Shown one piece after another: positions 6,314 to 11,659 of a stretch of 11,659 nucleotides of DNA. The stretch is from DATCVR01 sp036566745. Lineage in GTDB: Bacteria; Actinomycetota; Actinomycetes; Jiangellales; Jiangellaceae. Position numbers and translations under genes: made by a program. Below the pieces are notes generated by a model. That model had not been told where the DNA came from. It was given only the letters and a program-made list of their open reading frames with translations, and made no database searches. Each line of letters opens with the position of its first letter. The stretch's first letter is position 1. The stretch is taken from contig DATCVR010000289.1 in the NCBI GenBank assembly GCA_036566745.1, positions 1 to 11,659 of the forward strand, given 5' to 3'.

Positions 6314-6418
6314 GACCGAAAAGTGCCGTCTTCCAGGTACGAAAGCGGTGGCCGATGATGCATTCATGCGCGATGCCGCGAGAGGAAGCCTCACCCGATT
6401 CGATGCGGAACGACACTG

Positions 6419-6904
6419 ATGGCATCGGTAGCGAGGTTTGCCGAGATCGAGGATCAGTTCAACGATTACGTCGGTGACATCGTCTACGCCACCATGACGA
6501 CCGTGGACTCCCGTTCTCGGCCGCGAGCCCGGATCCTGATCCCGGTCTGGGTGACCGTCGAGGGACGACCGCTCGGTTGGCTGGCGACGTACAAGACCCC
6601 CGTCAAAGCGGCCCACCTGGCCGGAAATCCGCACACAACGTTCTCGTACTGGACGCCTCGCCAGAACGCGGTGAGTGTCGATGCCGTCGCCGCCTGGGTC
6701 GACGACCTACCGGCCAGGCAGCACGTCTGGGACCTCTACCGCCGGACCAGCCCGCGCGGCGCAGGCTACGACCTGGGCAACTTCTGGCGCTCGCCCACCG
6801 ACCCGAAGCTGCACGTTCTCCGTCTGGAGCCGTGGCGGGTGCAGGTGATCCGAGGGACGGATCTGCGCAGCCGAATCTGGACCTCCGACGCGGTCGAGGA
6901 CTGA
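6419..6904 (+). CDS. Pyridoxamine 5'-phosphate oxidase-fold protein
   Basis: This 161-residue protein matches the FMN/F420-binding split-barrel family. YVGDIVYATMTTVDSRSRPR (18-37) followed by RILIPVWV is the usual first pair of strands. GWLATYKTPVKAAHLAGNPH (53-72) with TFSYWTP is the flavin-phosphate-contacting region, followed by the helix that contains DDLPARQHVWDLYRRTSP. The C-terminal part has DPKLHVLRLEPWRVQVIRGT, the common last strands. Members reduce or oxidise small molecules with FMN or F420, or are flavin-binding proteins of unknown role; the substrate is not predictable. The ATG at 6419 has GGAA eight bases upstream, a modest ribosome binding site. The gene stands alone: it is divergent from the permease and followed by hairpins. 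Confidence 0.82.
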   Translation: MASVARFAEIEDQFNDYVGDIVYATMTTVDSRSRPRARILIPVWVTVEGRPLGWLATYKTPVKAAHLAGNPHTTFSYWTPRQNAVSVDAVAAWVDDLPARQHVWDLYRRTSPRGAGYDLGNFWRSPTDPKLHVLRLEPWRVQVIRGTDLRSRIWTSDAVED

Positions 6905-6961
6905 CCGGCCGCCCCGCGTCGGGCGACCGTGGCCCGCGCCGCCGCCGCTTTGCCCGGAGGT

Positions 6962-7012
6962 TGTCCGTCTCCAGCGGACAGCAAAAGGAAGGGAGACGTA
7001 CCGCTCCCTTCC
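6962..7012 (+). terminator. Tandem hairpins between the flavin-fold gene and the RAE
   Basis: TGTCCG and CGGACA (6962-6980) form a 6-base stem with a 7-base loop. Seven bases later GGAAGGGAG (6987-6995) and CTCCCTTCC (7004-7012) form a perfect 9-base stem with an 8-base loop. No T-run follows on the plus strand. On the minus strand the second stem is followed by TTTT, so it would also stop antisense transcription. The place, 60-110 bases after the stop codon, fits a terminator that insulates the next promoter. The remaining bases from 6905 hold nothing else I recognise. Confidence 0.55.
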
Positions 7013-7022
7013 ACTCTCAACT

Positions 7023-7028
7023 TATAGC
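7023..7028 (+). promoter_or_regulatory. Possible -10 element directly before the RAE
   Basis: TATAGC shares four of six bases with the -10 consensus and is the only AT-rich hexamer near the element. Transcription would begin at about 7035, the first base or so of the RAE. No clear -35 box is seen. Confidence 0.35.
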
Positions 7029-7035
7029 GCAGTGG

Positions 7036-7055
7036 GGGGCTTGCGGCAAGGCCCC
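7036..7055 (+). promoter_or_regulatory. Rifamycin-associated element (RAE)
   Basis: GGGGCTTGCGGCAAGGCCCC is a near-palindrome: GGGG/CCCC and CTTG/CAAG arms around CGG, with one extra G in the right arm. It matches my recollection of the 19-base RAE described upstream of rifamycin-inactivating genes (glycosyltransferase, phosphotransferase, monooxygenase, ADP-ribosyltransferase) and helR in actinomycetes. Its orientation and its place upstream of the helR homologue fit. In known cases it makes the downstream genes rifamycin-inducible. Here it lies 58 bases before the ATG of the glycosyltransferase-like remnant and 178 bases before helR. Confidence 0.8.
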
Positions 7056-7113
7056 GGTTGTGCCGCAGAATCGTCGGCCGAAGCCACAACCTGCGGAAAT
7101 GGGGAAGCGAACG

Positions 7114-7237
7114 ATGCGTGTGCTGATGTCGACGTACGGGAAGGGCCACCCGCGTGAACCACGCGGGATCGCCGGTCCCACCGCCTGCGCTGCGCGCAAT
7201 TCTTGCTCGTGACCTGAGCTCGGAGCTGATGACGTGA
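7114..7237 (+). pseudogene. Remnant of a GT-B glycosyltransferase gene (possibly rgt-like)
   Basis: An ATG at 7114 with GGGGAAG upstream (7101-7107) starts MRVLMSTYGKGHPREP, which resembles the N-terminus of antibiotic-type GT-B glycosyltransferases (MRVLLSTYGSRGDVEP), including the spacing from STYG to EP. Similarity then stops and the frame ends at 7210-7212 after 32 codons. In another frame the sequence reads PALRAILARDLSSELMT and ends in a TGA (7235-7237) that overlaps the helR GTG as GTGA, the classic sign of a translationally coupled upstream gene. So a start and perhaps an end survive, with the middle lost out of frame. Rifamycin glycosyltransferase genes are known under RAE control. 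An alternative is a 32-residue leader peptide. A strong hairpin (7149-7167) lies inside. Confidence 0.45.
7149..7167 (+). other. Strong hairpin within the glycosyltransferase remnant
   Basis: CCCGCGTG (7149-7156) and CACGCGGG (7160-7167) form a perfect 8-base stem with the loop AAC. It lies downstream of the RAE and upstream of helR, inside the 32-codon frame. It could be an attenuator, a scar of the deletion, or chance in GC-rich DNA. Confidence 0.4.
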
Positions 7238-9394
7238 ACCCCTTGACCACCAGCGCGTTCGACCTTCCCGACCACCTCTCCCCCAAGGCCGACCCGACGC
7301 TGATCGCCGGCGACGAGCAGCACTTCGCGGCCATCGCGGAGAGCCTCGAGCAGTCGATCGCCGACCTCTCCGACCGCCCGGTGCCGCCGAGCGCAAGACG
7401 CCCGGCGGCACCGGTCAGCAGGCGATGGACCGGGATCTGGAGATCCACCGGCTGACCGCTCGCCTGCGCACCCTGCGCCGCTTCGGCTTGGACCTCTGCC
7501 TCGGACACATGGTCAGCGCGGACGACCCCGAGCCCGTGTACATCGGACGACTCGGCCTCACGGACAGCACGGGTCGCCGGCTGCTGCTCGACTGGCGCAC
7601 CCCCGCGGCTGAGCCGTTCTTCGGAGCAACCCACGCCAACCCGATGGGTCTGGCGAGCCGCCGCAGGTACCGCTGGACCCGCGGCCGGATCAGCGACTAC
7701 TGGGACGAGGTGTTCGCCTCGCAAGGAACAGTCGGGTTCGACCGACATCCTGCGCTCGACGACCAGTCCGCGTTCATCGCCAGCCTGGGCAGCAACCGGT
7801 CGGACCGGATGCGAGACGTGCTCAGCACCATCCAGGCCGACCAGGACGCCATCATCCGGGCGGGATCCCGCGGCGCTCTCGTCGTCGACGGCGGTCCGGG
7901 CACAGGGAAGACCGTCGTCGCTCTGCACCGCTCCGCCTACCTCCTCTACTCCGACCCTCGCCTCGGTCACCACCGGGGCGGCGTGCTCTTCGTCGGTCCG
8001 CACCAGCCTTACCTGGCCTACGTCGCCGACGTCCTCCCCAGCCTCGGCGAGGAGGGTGTGCAGACCTGCACCCTGCGACAACTCGTCCCGGAGGGTGCCA
8101 CGGCACCGATCGAGACCGACCCAGAGGTGGCCCGCCTGAAGGCGTCCGCGGACCTGGTGACGGCTATCGAGCCGGCCGTCAGGCTCTACGAGGAACCCCC
8201 GACCGAGGGCATCGTGGTCGAGACCCACTGGTCCGACCTCTGGCTCAGCCCCACCGAGTGGGCCGAGGCCTTCGACTCACGCGATCCCGCTACTCCGCAC
8301 AACGAGGCACGCGACCAGGTCTGGGAGGAGCTTCTGAACATCCTGGTCGACAAGCACGACGACGAGGAGGTGTCGGCCGAGCTGCTCCGCAGGTCACTGC
8401 AGCAACACCGGGGGCTGCGCGACACCTTCGACCGGGCGTGGCCGTTGATCGAGGCAGCCGATCTGGTCGGAGACCTGTGGACGGTGCCGGCCTATCTGCG
8501 CAGGTGCGCGCCCTGGCTCAGCCCCGACGAGGTCCGGACGCTCCAGCGCTCGAACCCCGCCGCCTGGACGGTCTCCGATCTCCCGCTCCTGGACGCTGCC
8601 TACCAGCGGCTCGGCGACCCGGAGGCCTCACGCCGCAAGCGCAGACAGCAGGCCGCCCTCGCTGCCGAGCGCACGCAGATGTCCGAGGTCATCGACCACC
8701 TCATCGAGACCGACGATTCCGAGATGGCTGTGATGTCGATGCTGCGCGGCCAGGACGCCCGCAACACCCTCGATGACGAGGACGTCCTGCCGGCCGCCGA
8801 CCCGGACCTGCTCGCCGGCCCCTTCGCGCACATCGTCGTGGACGAGGCCCAGGAGCTGACCGATGCGGAGTGGCAGATGTTGCTGGTCCGCTGCCCGTCC
8901 CGGAGCTTCACCATCGTCGGCGATCGTGCCCAGGCCAGGCACGGATTCACCGAGTCGTGGCAGGAACGGCTCGAGCGGATCGGCCTCGACCGGATCACCC
9001 TGGCCTCGCTGAGCATCAACTACCGGACGCCGGAAGAGGTCATGGCGGAAGCCGAGCCGGTCATCGGGCCGTGCTCCCGGACGCCAACGTGCCTACCTCC
9101 ATCCGCAGCAGCGACGTCCCCGTCGTCCACGGATCCACGTCGGAGCTGAGCTCGATCCTCGACACCTGGCTCGCCGCACATGCCGAGGGGATCGCCTGTG
9201 TCATCGGTGATCCCACGTTCCGGGCGACGTCCCGGGTCCGGTCATTGACCCCGGAGCTGTCGAAGGGGCTCGAGTTCGACCTGGTCGTCCTCGTCGACCC
9301 GGAGGCGTTCGGCCAGGGCATCGAAGGAGCGGTCGACCGTTACGTCGCGATGACCCGGGCGACCCAGCAACTCGTCATCCTCACGAGCTCCTGA
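7234..9394 (+). pseudogene. helR: RNA polymerase recycling helicase-like protein HelR, with two frameshifts
   Basis: HelR is a UvrD/HelD-like ATPase that binds RNA polymerase, displaces rifamycins and gives rifamycin tolerance. Translation starts at GTG 7234 (GGAG at 7222-7225) with MNPLTTSAFDLPDHLSPKAD. The frame breaks within 7378-7382, where five bases replace six; it resumes as AAERKTPGGTGQQAMDRD and runs to VMAEAEPVI. It breaks again at 9066-9067, where one base is missing from a CGG-like codon, and resumes as AVLPDANVPTSIRSS to the stop at 9392-9394. Repairing both gives about 720 residues, the expected family length. Walker A GGPGTGKT is near residue 220 (7890-7913), motif II DEAQ at 8841-8852, motif III GDRAQ at 8919-8933, then NYRTPEE, LTPELSKGLEFDLVVL and YVAMTRAT (motif VI, from 9341). 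All catalytic motifs are intact. It is either a young pseudogene or a good gene with two base-call errors. The RAE upstream suggests rifamycin induction. Confidence 0.88.
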
Positions 9395-9399
9395 CGTCG

Positions 9400-9415
9400 G
9401 GACGAACGCCCGTCC
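9400..9415 (+). terminator. Weak hairpin after helR
   Basis: GGACG (9400-9404) and CGTCC (9411-9415) can pair around a 6-base loop, starting 6 bases after the helR stop. There is no T-run, and the stem is short, so this is a tentative terminator. Confidence 0.3.
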
Positions 9416-9519
9416 GAGGAGAACTCACAACTCCGTCGCCCCGGAGATGCCGCGCGTGTCGCGGCTCACTCGCTCGGCGTTCTCCGGGTCCGTCGGGACG
9501 AGGTCCGACAGTGCGTTGG

Positions 9520-9525
9520 TACCGT
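9520..9525 (+). promoter_or_regulatory. Possible leaderless -10 element of the hydrolase gene
   Basis: TACCGT fits TANNNT and ends 5 bases before the ATG at 9531. No ribosome binding site lies within 20 bases of that ATG, so transcription starting at or very near the start codon is plausible. The spacing is slightly short. Confidence 0.35.
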
Positions 9526-9530
9526 GACGC

Positions 9531-10370
9531 ATGACCTCGCAGCAGGCGAACGGCGTCGAACTCGGCATCGAGGTCTTCGGTCGCGACGCCGATCCGCTCG
9601 TGCTGCTAGCCGGCGGGATCACCATGCTCTCCTGGCCGGATGCGGTGTGCGAGCGGCTCGCGGCGGGCGGGCGACGGGTGGTCCGCTACGACCTGCGGGA
9701 CAGCGGGGCATCGACGACGCTCGACCCGGAGGCGCCGGCCTACAGCCTGCGCGATCTCGCCGCCGACGCGGCAGCACTCGTCGGCGCTCTCGGTGCCGCG
9801 ACGGCCCACCTCGGCGGAGTCGGTGTCGGCGGGATGGTCGCTCAGATCGCCGCGCTTGACCACCCGGATGCGTTCTCGGCGCTGACCTTGGTGGGGACGC
9901 GGCCGGTGGCGCCCGGTCCTGCCGACGACGATCTGCCGGACCACGACGCCGCGACGATGAATGCGTTGTTCTCCCGTCCCATGCCTGACTGGACCGACCG
10001 GACAGCGGTCGCAGCGTTCGCCGCTGGCGGCGCGGAATTGCTCGGCAACGACCCGGAGCAGGCACGCGCGACCGCGGCCCGGATCTGGGACCGCACGCCG
10101 TCGACCGAGCCGGCGGTGCAGGCGGCGAATCAGCTCGGGATGGTGTTCGCCCGGCTCGACTGCGCGCCGCGGTGGCGCGAGCGCCTGGGTGATCTCGCGC
10201 TGCCGACACTCGTCGTGCATGGGCGCAACGATCCGTTCTTCCCCGTGGGCAACGCCGAGGCGCTCGCCACGGCGATCCCCGGTGCACGTCTGCTCGTGCT
10301 CGACGAGATGGGGACTGCCATCCCGGACACAGCGGCCGGCACGGTCGCCGCCGCGATGCTCGAGCGCTGA
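9531..10370 (+). CDS. Alpha/beta hydrolase-fold protein, apparently lacking two catalytic residues
   Basis: The 279-residue protein has the fold and order of RdmC/esterase-like alpha/beta hydrolases: strand 3 with the oxyanion loop PLVLLAGGITMLSW (22-35), RRVVRYDLRDSGAS (48-61), the nucleophile elbow AHLGGVGVGGMVAQ (92-105), a cap region with PDWTDRTAV, and TLVVHGRNDPFFPVGNAEAL (226-245) with the acid Asp234. Relatives have the nucleophile in GxSxGG (as in HLVGVSMGGM); here Gly98 stands at the Ser position. The usual catalytic His in GMGHxLP aligns with Thr262 in EMGTAIP. The fold is kept and the frame intact, but two of three triad residues are lost, so the protein is probably not a normal hydrolase. 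It may be a binding protein, a non-hydrolytic lyase or tautomerase, or a dying gene. The ATG at 9531 was chosen because the family N-terminus (NGVELGIEVFG) begins right after it. Confidence 0.85.
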   Translation: MTSQQANGVELGIEVFGRDADPLVLLAGGITMLSWPDAVCERLAAGGRRVVRYDLRDSGASTTLDPEAPAYSLRDLAADAAALVGALGAATAHLGGVGVGGMVAQIAALDHPDAFSALTLVGTRPVAPGPADDDLPDHDAATMNALFSRPMPDWTDRTAVAAFAAGGAELLGNDPEQARATAARIWDRTPSTEPAVQAANQLGMVFARLDCAPRWRERLGDLALPTLVVHGRNDPFFPVGNAEALATAIPGARLLVLDEMGTAIPDTAAGTVAAAMLER

Positions 10371-10378
10371 CGACTGCT

Positions 10379-10390
10379 GGAACTAGTTCC
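10379..10390. terminator. Perfect 12-base palindrome after the hydrolase gene
   Basis: GGAACTAGTTCC starts 9 bases after the hydrolase stop codon. It may be part of a terminator or a regulator site for the next gene. No T-run follows. Confidence 0.25.
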
Positions 10391-10404
10391 TGGCCGAGCT
10401 GGAA

Positions 10405-10427
10405 TTGAACCGGCGCTCGACGACGTC
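10405..10427. repeat. Imperfect 23-base direct repeat, copy 1
   Basis: This segment begins TTGAACCGGCGCTCGACG and agrees with 11000-11022 at 21 of 23 bases. The two copies flank the DUF3592 gene. On the minus strand both copies read DVVE(R or F)RFN just before a stop, so they may be copies of the same coding end. This copy extends into GGTTCAATTCC, which resembles a tRNA T-arm, but no tRNA can be folded around it. Confidence 0.4.
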
Positions 10428-10451
10428 GCCGTCCACGCCGCACCGGCGGGA

Positions 10452-10457
10452 TACCGT
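10452..10457 (+). promoter_or_regulatory. Possible -10 element of the DUF3592 gene
   Basis: TACCGT fits TANNNT and is identical to the hexamer in front of the hydrolase gene. It would give a short leader of about 17 bases before the ATG at 10481, with GGGGA in between as ribosome binding site. Confidence 0.35.
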
Positions 10458-10480
10458 CCTCTGGATCCAACGGGGACAAC

Positions 10481-10885
10481 ATGAGGACGCACATGACAGA
10501 CCCCAGACTGTGGCTGCTTATCGGACTGCCGGCGACTGCGGTGCCGCTCCTGTGGTTACTGCACGCCTGGAGACGTGCGCACACCTGGACACGCGTGGAC
10601 GCAACGGTCGTGTCAGTGAAGGAGGGAACGGCACCTGACAAGACCCCGCAGACCGTCATGAAGTACCGCTTCGTCGATGCATCTGGTCAGACCCACATCG
10701 GGCTCGACCATCCGACCTTCCGCAAACCTCGACGCGGAAGCATGATCTCGGTTCGGTACAACCCCGAACGTCCGGAGTTCAGCGAGACGACCTCCGGCTA
10801 TTTCGCCCTCTACGTGCTCGTCACGGCTCTCGGTGCCTTCGGCGTCTGGGCACTCGCCACAGGGTTAACCGCGCTGAGCGGCTGA
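10481..10885 (+). CDS. DUF3592-domain membrane protein
   Basis: The protein has 134 residues with two membrane helices at about 10-30 and 107-131 and a beta-rich domain between them. That domain has ATVVSVKEGTAPDKTPQTVM (41-60), YRFVDASGQTHIG (62-74) and SVRYNPERPEFSETTS (90-105); the last is the VxYxPxxP signature of DUF3592 proteins. Their function is unknown. Two in-frame ATGs are possible: 10481 with GGGGA upstream, and 10493 with GAGGA upstream. The first is used here. The gene is intact, lies about 110 bases after the hydrolase, and is flanked by the two copies of a 23-base repeat. No partner gene suggests its role. Confidence 0.8.
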   Translation: MRTHMTDPRLWLLIGLPATAVPLLWLLHAWRRAHTWTRVDATVVSVKEGTAPDKTPQTVMKYRFVDASGQTHIGLDHPTFRKPRRGSMISVRYNPERPEFSETTSGYFALYVLVTALGAFGVWALATGLTALSG

Positions 10886-11388
10886 ACTCGGGGCTATACG
10901 TTTACGGGTCGCCAGGTCAGGTCGTCTCCAGAGCCTGCCCGCGGGGGACGAGCGTCAGGTCGTGGCCGCCCCTATGACCTACCTCTTGCTCGTCAGACGT
11001 TGAACCGGAACTCGACGACGTCCACTTCAACCTCACGGTCGCGAGCAGGTGCATTCGTTTCACCTACAGCGCCAAATTCCGGCCATGACTCGGCACCCGC
11101 CGCCGCATTATCGAAGCCAACAACGTCACGACCTATGGTTCCGCGTTGCCCTCATCAGATACACCTGGACCACGACGATCACCGTGGACGTCCCGACATT
11201 CGGCTGAGAGTGGGCGTCATGGCCAGGGCTGACATGCAGGCGGTCGTTTCCGTGGACGGTCTCGCCTGTGTCACCGCGGGCGAGCGCGTGCGACACCTGC
11301 ATGTCACGGTCAGGCACTGAGTCGAGCCGGCGGAGAACACCCCGTCGCACACACCGCCGCGTAGCGATCTCTGCCCGTCGACGATCGG
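10886..11388. other. 503 bases without a convincing gene, containing coding-like debris
   Basis: Several short pieces look like protein-coding ends but no complete gene can be built. On the minus strand 10917-10984 reads GGHDLTLVPRGQALETT before a stop. Also on the minus strand, about 10996-11110 reads GAESWPEFGAVGETNAPARD, then REVEVDVVEFRFNV before a stop. On the plus strand an ATG at 11085 gives 40 codons ending LIRYTWTTTITVDVPTFG (stop 11205-11207), and another frame ends MQAVVSVDGLACVTAGERVR, then HLHVTVRH (stop about 11318-11320). Base composition is less GC-rich in 11040-11170 than in the neighbours, suggesting imported or decayed DNA. None of these pieces belongs to a family I recognise. 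Confidence 0.4.
11000..11022. repeat. Imperfect 23-base direct repeat, copy 2
   Basis: This copy begins TTGAACCGGAACTCGACG and differs from the copy at 10405-10427 at two adjacent positions (AA for CG). It lies in the gene-poor stretch downstream of the DUF3592 gene, 595 bases from copy 1. Confidence 0.4.
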
Positions 11389-11659
11389 TCAGCCGAGGGC
11401 GGCGCCGATCTCTTCGGCCAGTTTGTTCGCGGAACGACGGTTCTTCTTCTCGTCCAGAAGCGCCTTCGGTCGGTCCGGCGCCGTGTCGAGCCGGAGGTCG
11501 ATCCGGGAGCCGGCGCCGGTGGCTGTGATCGTCGCAAGACCCCACAGCTCCCAACTGAGCATGGTCTTCCGCGTGACGAACGCGATCTCCAGATCGCTGA
11601 TCGACTCGTCCTCGACGATCCTGTGTTTCTTGCCCGTCAGGAACCGCGCGAGAGCAGCA
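11389..11659 (-). CDS. Unidentified protein, C-terminal part (5' end outside window)
   Basis: On the minus strand one frame is open from the window edge to a TGA at 11389-11391, giving the last 89 residues. The sequence reads ALARFLTGKKHRIVEDESIS, then DLEIAFVTRKTMLSWELWGL, then ATITATGAGSRIDLRLDTAP, and ends with a charged helix (DEKKNRRSANKLAEEIGAAL). Third codon positions are strongly G/C, so the frame is very likely real. The pattern of beta strands followed by a basic amphipathic C-terminal helix would fit a small membrane-associated or PH/START-like domain, but I do not recognise the family and propose no function. Confidence 0.7.
   Translation of the reverse strand, partial: AALARFLTGKKHRIVEDESISDLEIAFVTRKTMLSWELWGLATITATGAGSRIDLRLDTAPDRPKALLDEKKNRRSANKLAEEIGAALG

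Noticed and set aside
5302..6315. 337-codon plus-strand open frame opposite the permease
   Set aside because: His/Asp/Arg-rich shadow sequence; the minus strand encodes a clear membrane permease.
4762..6363. Longer 533-residue version of the permease starting at 6363
   Set aside because: The extra 66 residues are not family-like, cross the probable promoter, and the ATG at 6165 has a good ribosome binding site.
7017..8228. 403-codon minus-strand open frame opposite helR
   Set aside because: It is antisense to the recognised helicase motifs and covers the RAE; the translation has no family features.
9395..9501. 11-base direct repeat CGTCGGGACGA at 9395-9405 and 9491-9501
   Set aside because: Short and made of motifs common in GC-rich DNA; no symmetric arrangement or known element.
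10391..10430. tRNA gene on the minus strand (GGTTCAATTCC and TCGGCCA resemble a tRNA 3' end)
   Set aside because: No 5' acceptor strand pairing with TCGGCCA, no D-arm or anticodon arm can be found in the preceding 80 bases, and the T-stem has a mismatch.
11000..11320. 106-codon plus-strand frame starting MNRNSTTSTSTSRSR
   Set aside because: The first half is low-complexity shadow sequence with no ribosome binding site; only the last 30 codons look protein-like, so it is described as debris.
1..11659. CRISPR array, insertion sequence or prophage
   Set aside because: No regularly spaced repeats, no transposase or integrase frame, and no terminal inverted repeats were seen.

Overview
The window is GC-rich DNA with strong G/C preference at third codon positions. 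It looks like chromosomal DNA of an actinobacterium. Supporting signs are a mycobacterial Sdh1-type succinate dehydrogenase, a mycothiol-era DinB/DUF664 protein, GTG starts, a leaderless promoter of the TANNNT type, and a HelR/rifamycin-associated-element locus, which is known from actinomycetes. A member of the Pseudonocardiales or a related order is plausible, but the sequence alone does not settle the genus.

Layout. Bases 1-1026 (+) hold the end of the succinate dehydrogenase flavoprotein and the complete iron-sulfur subunit, followed by a cluster of perfect palindromes. Bases 1199-1612 (+) encode a small three-helix membrane protein. It converges on a minus-strand group: a SAM methyltransferase (3590-2823), a KTSC-domain protein (2745-2527) and a GpgS-like glycosyltransferase (2513-1623). 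Upstream on the same strand are a fragment of a PhnB/VOC-type gene (about 3663-3829), a DinB/DUF664 protein with a textbook leaderless promoter (4431-3850), a frameshifted unidentified gene (4722-4463) and an AAT-family amino acid permease (6165-4762). A 253-base divergent spacer separates the permease from a pyridoxamine-phosphate-oxidase-fold protein (6419-6904, +).

The most interesting part is 6905-9394. After tandem hairpins comes a near-palindrome at 7036-7055 that matches the rifamycin-associated element (RAE). Next is what looks like the wreck of a GT-B glycosyltransferase gene: a good start codon and N-terminal motif, then decay, ending in a GTGA overlap with the next gene. That gene is helR, encoding the helicase-like protein that displaces rifamycins from RNA polymerase. 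It carries two separate one-base deletions, but restoring them gives a full-length protein of about 720 residues with all helicase motifs. This appears to be a rifamycin-inducible resistance operon that is decaying, or that contains sequencing errors.

Bases 9531-10370 (+) encode an alpha/beta hydrolase whose nucleophile and catalytic histidine both appear to be replaced. Bases 10481-10885 (+) encode a DUF3592 membrane protein flanked by a 23-base imperfect direct repeat. Bases 10886-11388 hold no convincing gene, only coding-like debris. The window ends inside an unidentified minus-strand gene.

At least four loci show single-base frame breaks or truncation. Whether this is real decay or assembly error is the main open question for the window.
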